DNA of 64,000 bases, taken from Nymphaea colorata (lineage: Eukaryota; Streptophyta; Magnoliopsida; Nymphaeales; Nymphaeaceae). Below the pieces are notes generated by a model. It was not told the DNA's origin and did not search any database. It saw only the letters and a program-made list of their open reading frames with translations. How positions within the stretch are numbered: position 1 is the stretch's first letter; the number at the start of each line of letters is the position of its first letter. The stretch lies in contig NC_045144.1 of assembly GCF_008831285.2 (NCBI RefSeq), forward strand, positions 17,685,716-17,749,715, in the 5' to 3' direction. Positions 33,772-46,618 of this stretch are shown in pieces. A program made the translations under genes and the position numbers.

Positions 33772-36700
33772 ATGGCGTCCATCTCCCACGCTGCTTCGCC
33801 TTCCTACTTTCTAGGTCTCCGGTCTTCTGAGACGAAGACTCCGGCTTCTCTCGGTTCTGCTGTTCATTTCCAGAGAGGGACTTCTTCTGCAAGGCTTCTT
33901 TCCCTTCATAGAAGCCGCGGAGGAAGCGCTCGGTTGAGGTACAAATCACTCCTCTAACCCTTCTTTGCTTCATTTAATTATTCTCTTCAACTGATTCACA
34001 CCGCCCCTCTATGAGGAATCTGTTTGTGGTTCGGTTGATCTGGATTTTGTTTTGGTGTTTGTCGGTTAGTTCTCGTTTGGTGGGGCTTTTCAGTTGTTTT
34101 TGTTGTTTTGGATTCTTCCTAGATCTTGATCACGACGGGTTCCGCAGTTTTTCTTAGATTGTTTTTCTCTTTGACTTTTTTTTGGTTGATGTTATGGCTG
34201 AACGAGTCATATGATCTGGATTCGAAGGTCGTTTAGTTGGCTTTGGTTCTTTTTTTATATGCCTTAATATGCTCTTATGGGTGGCGTAATCTGTCTTGGA
34301 TGACACGGCGGTAACTAAGAAGAACATCACAGCTTAGCTTATTATATTTATTCGGACAAAGTTCGTGGATGAATACAATCCTCAGAATTTGCTTCGAGTT
34401 AGTAAAGTGCACGCGTTAGATGTTCCTGAATTAGAGGTTTCTTTTGTTCTATGCAGCGTTAGATGCTCTCAAGTGGATGGAAACGGTGCGCAAGTGAAGA
34501 AGACGACTCTTCATGATCTCTATGAACAGCAGGGACAAAGTCCGTGGTACGATAACCTATGCCGTCCAGTCACAGACTTAAAGCCTTTGATTGCAAGTGG
34601 TGTCAGAGGTGTCACGAGCAATCCGACGGTACTGCATAAAATTTCTTCCTACACTTTTCAAAAAGGTTTTCGTAGTCTTATTTAAAAAGTAAATAAGGTT
34701 ATGGTCCGAGCAGGCTAGCAGCGTCAAGTTGCTGTTTCCTTTTCACGTTCTACTTCATGTGTTGGTTTTATTGCTTCAGCTGTGGAAGTAATGGATTATG
34801 TACCTTCGAGTGTAGCTTACGCTGCCCGTCCATTGTGTGGTTACAGAAATTAGAACACTTTACTGGTTGTTCTGTGCATGTGGAAGTAACACCTATGACC
34901 TGGTTCAGGAGCGAGATGATGTTTCGAAGTTTAGTTTTTCTTAGCGCACACGAGGGATGCTGGCACAGAAAGCTTGTAGATCTGCGCAATTAGGACCGTA
35001 ACAGTTTCTTTGTGTTACAGAAAGTTTGTGCGCAAGATCTGTATGGGACTATTGGTTTGGATCTAAGTCTTCTGTTTGAGAAGCATTTTAACATATATAT
35101 AGTAGTTGGTTACTTGGTTTGCCATTTGCATTTGTGGAGCTTTCATGTTAAAATTTGTCTAAATTGCATGGACATGTATTTTGTGATCTCATAGTCTATC
35201 CCAGACGTTCTCCATTTTGACTCCAATACCTTGTTCCCTTGTATAAATGTGACAATTGTGCACCATAACACTTTTATAACCCATGTTTCTGCTACTTCAT
35301 CCATGGGGTAAATCTCATAATCTCTAAGGATGTTGACTATTATTGCTATTGAAATGTACCAAATATTGCAGTAGCTGCTGCTCACTGGTAAAGATTGCAG
35401 CCAAATTGAGAACGGCTTCAGTATCTGTAGTTTGTCTTAATTAAAGAATCCAATCTCATTGTAAAAATATATTTGGTAACTGTGGTCACTTGCCAATGAA
35501 TTTGCAAGGAAGAAACTATTTATGCTCTTAGTGGTGCGTACAAGGATCATTCTCCTATTCAGACTTTGGATAAGCTTTTACGTTGAGGATAATTGGTCCT
35601 GAATAAGCCTAAATACTTATGCACTTTGAACATGTTTCCAAAATGCTTTTTTTTTTTTATTTTTGCTTTTCATTATCTGGAATTACTTCATTAATAAATT
35701 CATCTCTTGTGTCTACAGATTTTCCAGAAAGCTATCTCCTCTTCAAGTGCCTATGATGAGCAATTCAGGTACACTTCAATTTCCTTTCCAAATTGAAATC
35801 TGGAACTTGATTTTCAGTGCTTTAGTTCCTGAGGAGCTCTAAACCAAGAGTTTGCTCTGTCTGTTGTATTGGATATAAATCTGTTGAGATTGCAATTGTT
35901 TTTTAAACTCTGCCATATTTGATTAACCTGAATCTCGACCATCCCTTATCCAACATGTTCTCTTGATGCATTTGTTGCGCTATGTTTGACACTAATATTG
36001 TAGTTAAAACTCAAAAAGCTGGACGTAGATTGTGTGTAGCTTTTCAGAATAAGGCAGTGAGCCTGCCTAGAGCCACAAATGTAGTGAAAATTAGAAATTT
36101 AAAAATAATGATACATTGCCTAGCTGACCTAGCATACCTGATTTTTAGCTCCTAGATAAACTGATTAGTTATGGAGAGCTCCTCTATTGTCCAGGTTGGC
36201 TTGGGAAGGGGTAGTTGCTGTATTGCCTAGTTAAAAGTCACACTATATTGTCTGATGTACTTGGAGCATTACACAGCTGTATAATAGCTCAGTTGAAGAC
36301 CATTTCATTTGGATGAGGGTGAACGATGTCGAAATATATGAGTCTGTTGATGAGCTGACGTGAGTAGCTTAATCATCCAGTAACCATGAATTTCTTTTTT
36401 GTCCATCACAGGCAGCTTGTGGAAGCAGGAAAAGATATAGAAAGTGCATACTGGGAACTTGTGATAAAGGATATCCAGGATGCATGCAGGCTCTTTGAGC
36501 CAATTTATGACCAAACAGATGCTGGTGATGGTTATGTTTCTGTTGAGGTCTCTCCTAAACTTGCCCGCGAGACAGCAGGAACAGTAGAGGCTGCAAAATG
36601 GCTCCACAAAGTAGTTGATCGACGCAATGTATACATAAAGATACCAGCAACCGCAGAGTGCATTCCTTCTATTCAGGAAGTTATATCCCTGGGAATCAGT

Positions 36701-38230
36701 GTCAATGTCACCGTAAGTAGTCTACTTTAAGATACTTATGTTCAAGCTTCATAATGTACTTGAACTTTCAGGATGTAGGTTCTCTTCTTTGTGGGTGACT
36801 ATTCCAGAAGATTTGAGAAAAAAAGAACTTTCATGATATTTGCTGCACATCACGAAGCATAGTCTTTCATGGCAGTCATTGATATTTGTTTATATGTCAT
36901 GTATGATCATGATTCAACTTTTCTTTGTTCATGCAGCTGATTTTCTCCATTCCAAGATATGAGGCAGTAATTGATGCTTACTTGGATGGCCTCGAAGCGT
37001 CTGGCTTAGATGACTTGTCTAGAGTTACAAGTGTTGCTTCCTTCTTTGTTAGCCGAGTAGACACAATCATTGACAAAATGCTTGAAAAGATTGGTACTCC
37101 GGAAGCACTTGCTCTCCGTGGGAAGGTAACTTGTGGTGACACACAGCACACATAATGCGTGTAAGAAATGACACGTGAACATCTTCTTTATCTCTTTGAT
37201 TGTGATGTTGCAGGCAGCTGTCGCTCAAGCAGCTCTGGCATACCAGTTGTACCAAAAGAAATTCTCAGGCCCACGATGGGAGGCTTTGGTGAAGAAAGGA
37301 GCAAAGAAGCAGAGGTTGCTCTGGGCCTCTACCAGTGTTAAGAACCCTGCATACCTTGATACCTTATATGTTGCTCCACTCATTGGACCCGATACGGTGA
37401 GTTTGACTTCCCAAGCTTTGAGCTCTGTTTATTTGTTTATAAATGTACTGGTGTTATAGGAAGGTGAAAATGGTGACAATTAATATTAATTTGACTTCCC
37501 AAGCTTTGTGCTGGTTGTGCATCTTAACCAGTCAACCAAAAGATTGTTGAGACCTGAACCATGACTCCTGAGTTTATCCAACCGCACTACTCTACATCAA
37601 ACTTGGATTGAATGCCTCTGAAATCTGAACTAATACCTCCAGCTGCAGAAAAAAGAAAGTACTTAGTTATATCATACCGAGTCAGGCAGGATGGTTGATT
37701 TTTGTGACTTAGGTATATCATGCAGAGTATGGCAGGAGGGTTGAATTTTGTAACAGAGCTGCGTGCAAGGCCTGGTTTTACTTTAAAAAAAAATATACTG
37801 GTCGCCTTTTATATCGAAATTCCTGATCTTACCTCTTGCCTTGCTTTTTCTGAGAAAGAAGCTGATTGAATTGAATATGTATTTCAAATAACGAAGCAAA
37901 ACCTGGAAGCGGATGATTGTTTGTCAAGGTTATTTCCTTTCCTCGTTTAGTAAAACGTTCTGGTGTGCCACTGTCTCATTCCAGGTGTCAACCATGCCTG
38001 ACCAAGCTCTTCAAGCATTCCTGGACCACGGAGAAGTTTCGAGAACGATCGACTCTAATGTGGGAGAGGCCCAATCTGTTTACACTAACCTAGAGAAGTT
38101 GGGCATTGATTGGAACGACGTTGGATTTCAGCTGGAAGTGGAAGGAGTGAACTCTTTCATGAAGAGCTTCGATAGCCTGCTTGATTCTCTGCAGGACAAG
38201 GCAAATTCCCTCAAATTGGTCAGCTCGTAG
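33772..38230 (+). CDS. TRA2: Plastid transaldolase (TRA2-type)
   Basis: Seven exons: 33772-33938, 34457-34628, 35719-35768, 36412-36712, 36937-37125, 37214-37396, 37985-38230, encoding 435 residues (Arabidopsis TRA2 about 438). Transaldolase moves a dihydroxyacetone unit between sugar phosphates in the oxidative pentose phosphate pathway. Residues 1 to about 58 are Ser/Arg-rich (plastid transit peptide), ending near LSVRCS. The TIM-barrel domain shows [38 protein letters not shown] with the catalytic Glu (about E175), and [15 protein letters not shown] with the Schiff-base Lys (about K206). Further blocks are [55 protein letters not shown] and [14 protein letters not shown]. These match the plant long-form enzyme with its C-terminal extension. 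All introns are GT-AG with closed phase. Confidence 0.94.
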
Positions 38231-38386
38231 ATCAGGGACTTGTGCAACTTTTCCACGAATGTTTGTTTGGTTTGTATTCAGGAGTATCATTAAACCGTAG
38301 CTCTTCTTCTGTTTGTACGAGCCTGAGGTAATTAATTTTGTGTAGCTGTTCTGCGTGGTCTGAACAATGTGTCCTATTGTGGAAGG

Positions 38387-38392
38387 AATAAA
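38387..38392 (+). terminator. Candidate TRA2 poly-A signal
   Basis: AATAAA about 157 bp after the TRA2 stop codon, just after a T/G-rich stretch. Plant signals are loose, so this is only a likely site. Confidence 0.4.
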
Positions 38393-39082
38393 TAATCTCA
38401 AATAATCTCTCTCTCTAACCCCCACTTTCTAGTTTGAAAAAGTGTCGAGTTGCTTCGTGGCTGTACATGTATTTCTTGCTGTATAATGGGTGATTTTTGG
38501 TGGTTAGAAGCAATCAATCAAACAAGAAATAAAATAAGAGAAATAAGTTGCAATACCGGAACATGCTTGGGAGAGATGAAAGAGGAAGAAGCCAGATGTG
38601 TCTTTTCAACGTGCCAAATGAAATCAATGTATCATTTATTTGTCGATGAGATATTTTGGTAAAAATTGAAAACCTAAACTAATAATTATTTAAACTACAT
38701 TATCAACTTCTTAATAATAAAAGTGGCCTTCATTCTTGTCAACCATTATGTAGTTACATTGTGTAGAACAAATAAAAGAAAAAAAATTGGGTCCAATAAG
38801 ATTTAGTCTGCGTGCACCCTGTCTCATTCTTTCTTGGTTGGAAAAATCTCATCCTTCTGTTTGGTCTTTCATGAAATAGTGGAAATCCTTTCTCTTAAAT
38901 CCAGGGCTGTATGAAATCTGGCTTTGGGGGTGAGACGCATTCAGGTGTTGAGCCCCACCTTACGTATAGGAGAATGACACTCACAAAAATCAAATTGGCA
39001 AGACATATTTGTGTTGCACCCCCCATCATATCATGTATAGTAAAATAACACTTATAAAAATCAAATTGTCACGCCAACCAGG

Positions 39083-39275
39083 GGCGGAGCAAAGAATTAT
39101 TCATAAAAGGGGTCAAATCATAGTTCCATATAATTTTGATATGAGTCTAAATATCATTTTTCAAAATTTTTACCTATAAAAAATTAACTTTTTTAAAATT
39201 TAGACGTAAAAAAAACATTTGATTTTGGAAAACATTTCAATGTCGTAAACATTGGTGTTGGTTCCCTCTCATTAT
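39083..39275. mobile_element. MITE-like AT-rich element, copy 4 (diverged)
   Basis: It starts AGGGGCGGAGCAAAG like copy 3. An AT-rich body follows, and near the right end GTTGGTTCCCTCTCATTATCAG resembles the copy 3 ending plus its flank. The right border is uncertain. Confidence 0.4.
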
Positions 39276-39867
39276 CAGCACTTGCCGCCAATTTTATTTT
39301 TTAATTTAGAAATAAATTACAATATATTTTAAATTACTTTAAAAAATACAAAACAAATATGATATATATTTACATTCAACAACTATTTTGTGGCTGACTT
39401 AATTGGTTTTGCACTTATGTGTTTGATACATGATAATATATCTTGTCATTTGCATGTAGACAAAAGAAGTTAATTTTCAAATAATTCACGGGTAAAACAT
39501 ATTAAAGGGTAATTTGGTACATTCAAACTCAACGTACCTTTATTCTTTTGGTGCAGTTGTTTGAGAATTATTTTGCCAACTAAGTATCAAGATGCAAATT
39601 CTTAAAAGTTGGTAGGCTTTTGTTCATCTGACTTTAAAATGAGCAGCTATTTGTAAATTGGACTGTTCGGACAAATGAAAAGCGCTAGTTTATGTTATTT
39701 GTTGTTAATTAATAATGAAGGTTTACTCGACAAATTCAAATGTCCAACCAAATTTCTTTCCATTTCGTTTGGTTTTTATTTTGGTAGCAAGTTACAATGG
39801 GTTCTTCCTTTTCTTCGATAATTCAAATAGAAGATATTCAAAGAATAGATGCTCTCAAGTTGCGCGG

Positions 39868-39902
39868 GAAAAATCAAGAAACCGTTTCTCTCCGCGGTGA
39901 GG

Positions 39903-39935
<33 letters not shown>

Positions 39936-40192
39936 TGAGATATCTCTGCGGGGGTAAATAAAGAAACTGTTCCGCTCCGTCCTTGTGCGTTGCGCTCTCT
40001 CTCTCTCTCTCTCTTTCTCTTTCCCTGAGATATCTCTGCGGGGGTAAATAAAGAAACTGTTCCGCTCCGTCCTTGTGCGTTGCGCTCTCTCTCTCTCTCT
40101 TTCCCTGAGATGTCTCTGATGTTGCGTCAGGTAAATCAAGAAACTGGCTTCGCTCCATGTGCTCTGACTCTGTCTCTCTCTCTCTCTCTTTC
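39868..40192. repeat. CT-rich minisatellite, about four units of 80-90 bp
   Basis: Units are made of a CT run plus TTCCCTGAGATATCTCTGCG, GGGGTAAATAAAGAAACTG and TCCGTCCTTGTGCGTTGCG. TTCCCTGAGA starts at 39931, 40021 and 40101, so the spacing is 90 then 80 bp. Units 1 and 2 are identical outside the CT run; unit 3 is diverged, and a partial unit lies before 39901. Confidence 0.9.
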
Positions 40193-40607
40193 GTTGAATT
40201 GATACGAATTGTTCGTCCTTCCTCAGGCGGACGAACCGGGACGGGCTTATCGACGAGAGCCATGCCTTACTGTCCTCCAGATGATCATGTTAAAATCGGG
40301 GAAGGCTAAGTTGAACAGGGGGAAGGTGAGTCAGGGTTTCGGGAGTGTTTATTTCTTGTTTTGCATTCTCTGTTGGATTCGTTTTGGATATTCGAATAGG
40401 GGCAGTTTGCATGATTGGTTCTCGGTTTCTTGTGGTGCTTTGGGAAATTCTGATGAAGGATCTGGCGTCATCGGCTTCTTTTATGTCTAATGTGCGGGGA
40501 CATATCGTCTGAGCTTTGGGGTTTTTAGTGTTGTATCAAAAAAATTTCTGATTATATGTATCTCCGTTAGGGCAAACTTCGCGCTACCGTTGCAGATCGT
40601 GCATTCT

Positions 40608-40620
40608 CACTACAAGAATC
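40608..40620 (+). mobile_element. CACTA-type transposon terminus (single end)
   Basis: CACTACAAGAATC closely matches the terminal inverted repeat of CACTA (En/Spm) elements, usually CACTACAAGAAAA. A direct repeat of ACCGTTGCAGAT lies on both sides (about 40586 and 40647). I did not find the matching far end, so this may be a remnant or a chance match. Confidence 0.4.
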
Positions 40621-41440
40621 CATCACATTTGTTACGACTGCTGCTTGCGGCAGCAACCGTTGCAGATAGCATATACCGCAGGCAAGCCTTATCATGGCTA
40701 AGGGCACCCATTTATTTCGGTGATTGCACCATCGCGCCTTTTATTTGGGTTAGAGCGCCATTGGGTTGAGAGAGAGAGGGCATGAAAACGGTCTGAGAAA
40801 GAGACGTGGAGGAGAGCAGAGCGTCATTGATCATCCTCATCCCTCTCGATTGATCATCAACGTCGATCAATGCATCAAACTTATAGATGGTTGTGAGCGA
40901 GGCAGAGACTGGAGAAAGTGGAACAGAGCGTTTTCTCTTTTATAAGCAAGAATTTGTTGGCACAATATTTCACCCATAAAAAAAGAGAGAGATCAGAGAG
41001 CGAAGAATAAGAAGAACCGAGTTTGAGCCACAACATTGCTGAATTGAGGGATTTCTGGATCTCCTGTTGCTTCGGTGCTTGAGAGCCTAGGGCTTGAATT
41101 CAAGGGACTGAAACCTTCGGAAGAGGGTGGAGGCAAGGGCAACAAGGACATCGGAGAAAGTATGCACTCGATTATCAAGCTCGAGGAAGTTGCCTCACCA
41201 CCTTGAGTTGGACGAATAAGCTCACCTCGATCTGTAAGTGAACGGTGCCCTTTCATCTCACTTGATCATTTTTTTGTTTAGCATCTCTTAAGCGCGAGGG
41301 TTATACAATGATTTGGTTGTTGTTTCCAGAAGGTGAAACTTTGTCGGTTCCATAAGGAAGGAAATCAATGGAATGAGAGGGGTAGGGGGGACGTGAAGAT
41401 CCTGAATCACAAGGAAAGTGGAAGGATCGTGCTGGTCATG

Positions 41441-41766
41441 CGGCAGTCAGCAAAATATGTGGAGTATTTGATGTATTGATTGAAGCATAGCTTGACAACG
41501 TATCCATATTTCTTCAAGATCTTGGTAGGATTCCTTTCCTTGTTAGATATAGGATTTGTTCCCTATTTTGTAGCTGCTACAGCTCATCAAATGTTTTTTG
41601 CAGGGGCACCATTCCCTCCTAATTATAAGGATGTGGTCAAGACTATTTTCAAGTGCTTATTCTGTATCTATGCACATATTTACAACTCACACTTCCAGAA
41701 GATTGAAGCCTTAAATAAGAAGTTCGCTTACATACTTGCTTTAAGCGTTTCATTCTGTTTACATGT
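41441..41766 (+). pseudogene. MOB1-like kinase activator fragment, broken (copy 1)
   Basis: Two exon remnants of a plant MOB1 (Hippo/NDR-kinase co-activator) surround a short intron. Exon remnant 1 ends at 41524 and shows KYVEYLM; one base is then lost at the Trp codon, a TAG replaces a Gln, and LDNVSIFLQDL follows. The intron is 41525-41603 (GT...AG). Remnant 2 (41604-41766) shows GAPFPPNYKDVVKTIF, YAHIYNSHFQKIEAL, a second frame break, then TCFKRFILFT before a GTAAGT donor. The N-terminal zinc-binding part and the C-terminal end (EFGLID region) are not found. The intact intron shows it came from genomic DNA and not from a processed mRNA. Confidence 0.8.
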
Positions 41767-44700
41767 GTAAGTCTTTCAGCTTATTTCCTTTCCCTTAAGT
41801 TTTTAACTTGTTTGATTAAATTGCTTCTATATCTGTTACCTCTTTTTGTCTCAACCTTCATTTCTGGAGATGCTTTTGTACTTTCTTGTGACTGAATTGC
41901 CCCTGTTTGTTCTGTGCTTCAAGCTTATCTAGCTCATTCTGCAGCCCTAAGCATAACCAATGAGTCCTTTTAGTAGTATGCGCAATTGCTTTTACTGTTT
42001 TTTTATAAATCAGTATTTTTTTTTTTTTATATTGTTGGACTTTAGCACCCACAATAGAATTTTAGAATGTTGTCCTTATGGGAGTCTCTGTTGTTATTCT
42101 CTGCTTTTATGAAAAGATAGAGTAGCTACTAGATTTCAAGAAGGAAAGCATTTTTTGCTTGATATGATTATATTTTTAAAACAATGGCAAAAACTGTTTT
42201 TTATAAACTTTTCAAAATTTTGAACTTTTCAAAATATTTAACATCAAATATTTTATTGACCAACTAAACTTAGTTTCTTAAATTTTTATAAATTTTAGAA
42301 ACTTTGTGTAAATTTTTGACAATTCTTAGTTATTTTGACAGAAACATTCATGTTTTCTAAAATTTACAATTCATATAGATTTTACACCTTGATGAAATTT
42401 TAGGCTTTTTTTTATGATAACTGCAAATGATTTTATATTGTTTTAAAATTTTGTGAATGTTTAATTCGGTTTTTTAAAGTTTGTATTTGTTTGTTTTTAA
42501 GTTTTGGTGAAATGTGTCAACAATTTGAAATTTTTCTAAATTTGAAAATATCTTTAGTAGTTTTACAAAGTTCTTGCTCTCTTTTGTTTTACTATATTAC
42601 TTTTTCGATTCAGAGTTGCAAACACTTTTAAACCATTTTAAAAATTTGTGAATGTCGTTTTTGAATGTTGCAAAATTTTCACGTTGTTTTGATTTTTAAA
42701 AGGAAGCACTTTTTGTTGGTTTTTGTAAAATCATGGTCTATTTAAAGTTTTGTAAAAAATAATAACAACTTTTTTTAGGTTTACAAAATGTGTACTTTTT
42801 TGTATGTTTTGATAAGAGTATACTATTTTATGAAAAAGATGGCTCCATATTTTGTTTGAATTGTTAGATATTTCACATATTTACTGATGTTTGGAAACAT
42901 TCTAAAGTTTTTTAAACTTTTCAAATCGTTTATGTCATACATGTTAATTGTCAATGGAGTAAAATTTTGAAAAGTCTGATTGTGCAAATTTTATGAAAAT
43001 TCTTACTTGCTTTAAAAAAAAACATTTAAATTTCATGAAATTTATAACTTTTACAAGTTTTGCGACTTGATGTAACTTTTAGTATTCTTTCAAAGAAATT
43101 GCAAATGGTTTCAAACCTTCTGAAAATTTTACGAATGTGTTATTTTGGCTTTTAAAAACATTTTTTATTTATTTTGGTGAAGTATACGCACAATATGAAA
43201 TTTTACTAAACTTCATAATTGTTTTTGTTATACAAAATTCTTGCACATTTTTACATGTTTTGTAAATACTATATTTCAAAGATTATGTCTTTGTGTTTAG
43301 TCTAAAATGTCAAAAATTTCATACTTGTGAATACTTTTAATCTTTTAAAAATTTTACAAGCTTTTTGCTTTTATAAGCTTCAAAAATTATTAAAATTTCT
43401 ACCAAACTTTGATGTCTTTGGTTCCAATGAATTATAATTTTAAAAAATCTGAAAAATTTTACTTTTTAAAATTTTGCAAAGTTGTAATTTTATTTTTTGA
43501 AATTTACTGCTCGTACTAGTTTAAAAGTTGCAAATACTTTTAAGCCATTTTATGGTTTTGTTAGTACCGTTTCGAACTCATAAAATTTTTGAAGGATTGC
43601 AAAATTGTCATGTTGTTTCCTTTTTCAATGGCAGTGTTTATTGGTTTTGTGAAATTCATGTTCTTTTTGAAATTTTGCAAAAGTTAATATAAAATATTCT
43701 GCTTTTTTTATATTTTTTGCACTTTTTTGTATGTTTTGATTTCTAAAGATTTTGAGAATATTTTATACAAGATTGTTGAAATTTAAGATATTCACTAATT
43801 TCAAAATTTTTGAACAATTATATATTGTTCGAAAGTTTTACATGCTTTATTACCTTTTACAAACTTTCCAAAATGTTTGAACTTTTCAAATGTTTAACAT
43901 CCCAATACTTTGATAACCAACGAAACACAATTTCTAAAAGTCTCTTAAATTTCATGAACTTTGTATAAAGCTTCTGAAAATTCATATTTGTTTTGTTCCA
44001 AAAGCAATCAATTTTTTTTGAAAAAATTTTCAACTCTTACAGTTGTACAACAAGACGAGGCTAACCATTGCTAATGGCTTCGAATAGTTTGGAAATTTTG
44101 CAAATGTCTTATTTTTGTTTATAAAAGTTAGTCCTCTTGATATATTTTGGTGAAATGTATCTATAGTTTGACATTTTGCTAAACTTCATCAAATCTTTAA
44201 TAGTTTTATAAAATTCTTGTAATTTTTCACGTGTTTTGCAACTCAAAAATTATGACTCTTCACATTTTCTACAAAATGTCAAAAATTTAACTAATTTCAA
44301 TGGTTATGAACATTCATAAACTTGAAATTTCAAGGCTTTACTCGGATTTGGTCTTTTTTCAAGGTTTTACTTCGAAATTTGCAACTCTTGCAACTCTTAT
44401 GACTTTGATGAAACTTTAGCCTTTTTTTTAATAATTGAAAATGGTGTCAAGCCTTCCTAAAACTTTCAAATACTTTTAGTCCATTTTATACTTTTGCAAA
44501 TATTGTTTCGAACTCATAAAATGCTTGAAGGATTGCAAAGTTTTCACGTTGTTTTCTTTTTCAAAGGCACCGTCTATTGGTTTTTATGAAATTCTTGTAC
44601 TATTTGAAAATTTGCAAAAGTTAATATAAAATTTTCTGGTTTTTAAAAATTTCTTCACTTTTTCATTTGTTTTTGGAAGACTAGTTTTCTAAAGATTATG

Positions 44701-46572
44701 ACTACACATTTATACAAAATTGTTGAAGTTGCAGATATTTACTAATTTCAAAATTTTGAAACAATTATACATTGTTTGAAAGTTTTACAAACTTTATGAC
44801 CTTTTACAAACTCTCCAAAATGTTTGAACTTTCAAGTATTTAACATCACAATACTTTCATAGCTAACGAATCACAATTTCAAAAAGTTTCGTAAATTTCA
44901 TGAACTTTGTATAAATCTTCTGAAAATTCATATTTGCTTGGTTCCAAAGCATTCAAATTTTTTGGAAAAAATTTACAACTCTTACATTTGTACAACATGA
45001 TGAGACTTTGTCTTGTTTTTTTAGCTGTTGCTAATGGTTTCAAATAGTTTGGAAGTTTTGCAAATGTCTTATTTGTCTTTAAAAGTTAGTCTTCAAGATA
45101 TATTTTGGTGAAATGTGTGCATATTTGGACATTTTGCTAAACGTCATCAACTCTTTTATAGTTTTATAAATTCTTATAGTTTTTCACATGTTTTGCAACT
45201 CAAAAATTACTACTCTTCACATTTTCTACAAAATGTAAAAATGTTAAGTAATTCCAATGGTTATGAACACTCATAAATTTGAAAGTTTAAGGTTTTACTA
45301 GGTTTTGATCCTTTTTCAAGGTTTTACTTCGATTGCAACTCTTACATGTTTTATGATTTTGATGAAAGTTTAGCCTTTTTTTTTAATGATTGAAAATGGT
45401 GTGTAACCTTTTTAAAAGTCACAAATACTTTTGAGTCATTTTATAGCTTTGCAAATATTGTTTCAAACTAATAAAATTTTTGATGGATTGCAAAGTTTTG
45501 ACATTGTTTTACTTGTTTTTGTTGAAATTCATGTACTGTTTGAAATTTCGCAAAAGTTAATTTAAGATTTTCGGGGTTTTCAAAATTTCCGCACTTTTTC
45601 ATATGTTTTGGAAAGACTTGTTTTCTAAAGATTATGACAGCAAATTTTATACAAAATTGTTGAAATTTCAGATATTTACTAATTTTCAAATTTCTAAACA
45701 ATTATATATTATTTGAAAGTTTTACAAGCTTTGTGACCTTTTCAAGCTTTTCAAATATTTAGTATCTCAATACTTTGATAACCAATGGAACACTATTTCA
45801 AAAATTCTCAAATTTTATAAACTTTGTATAAATGTTCTGAAAATTTATGTTTGCTTGGTTCCAAAATCATTGAAAGTTTTTCAGAAAAATTTACAACTCT
45901 AACTGTTGTACAACGTAATCAGACTTTTGTCTTTTTTTTTTTAATTTTAATTTTTACAGTTGTTGATGGTTTTAAATAGTTTGGAAACTTGGAATTGTCT
46001 TATTTTTGTTTTTAAAAGTTAGTCTTATTGATATATTTTGGTGAAATGTGTTTATAGTTTGATATTTTGCTAAACTTCATCAAATCTTTTATTGTTTTAC
46101 GAAATTCTTGTACTTTTTCACGTGTTTGGCAATTCAAAAATTATGACTCTTCACATTTTCTACAAAATGTAAAAAATTCAACTAATTCCAATGGTTATGA
46201 ACACTTATAAACTTGAAATGTCAAGGTTTAACTAGGTTTTACTTCGAAATTCACAACTCTTACAAGGTTTAACTAGATTATGACTGCTCATTTTATACAA
46301 AATTGTTAAAATTTCAGATATTTTTTATTTTTCAAAATTTTTAAACAATTATATATTGTTTAAAAGTTTTACAAGCTTTGTGACCTTTTACAAACTTTTC
46401 AAAATGTTTGAACTTTTCAAATATTTAACATCCCAATAGTTTGATACCTCACTAAACACAATTCTAAATGGTCTCATAAATTTCATGAACTTTGTCTAAA
46501 ATTTATGAAAATTGATATTTGCTTGGTTTCGAAAGTGTTCAATTTTTTTTGAAAAAGTTTACTACTTTTACA

Positions 46573-46618
46573 GTTCCACAACATGAAAAAAGACAAAAGT
46601 CTCATCATGTTGTAGAAC
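46573..46618. repeat. Inverted repeat hairpin in the array (unit A)
   Basis: Near-perfect 14-bp arms (GTTCCACAACATGA and TCATGTTGTAGAAC, one mismatch) with an 18-bp loop. It arose from an inverted piece of the monomer sequence ACAACATGATGAGAC. The perfect counterpart is at 56090-56135. Confidence 0.7.

Larger units (their letters stand above)
38231..41355. other. Intergenic region between TRA2 and the macro-repeat array
   Basis: After the TRA2 3' end the sequence is AT-rich. It includes a short internal duplication (about 38955-39070, CACTCACAAAAATCAAATTG / CACTTATAAAAATCAAATTG), a MITE-like copy, a CT-rich minisatellite and a CACTA-type terminus. Short open frames near 40209-40490 match nothing I know. 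Confidence 0.6.

Noticed and set aside
40209-40490. Possible small gene (MIMLKSGKAKLNRGK then a GTGAGT donor)
   Set aside because: A start-like segment followed by a donor-like site is suggestive, but there is no family match and no downstream exon could be found.
41858-42052. 64-codon minus-strand frame repeated in all three macro-units
   Set aside because: It is antisense to the sequence after the MOB1 remnant, Lys/Gln-rich with no domain, and copied only because the unit is copied.
45468-45701. Minus-strand frames in the 0.96-kb array (also 54990-55223 and 59681-59896)
   Set aside because: Lys/Phe/Asn-rich translations of AT-rich satellite; not kept open in other monomers.
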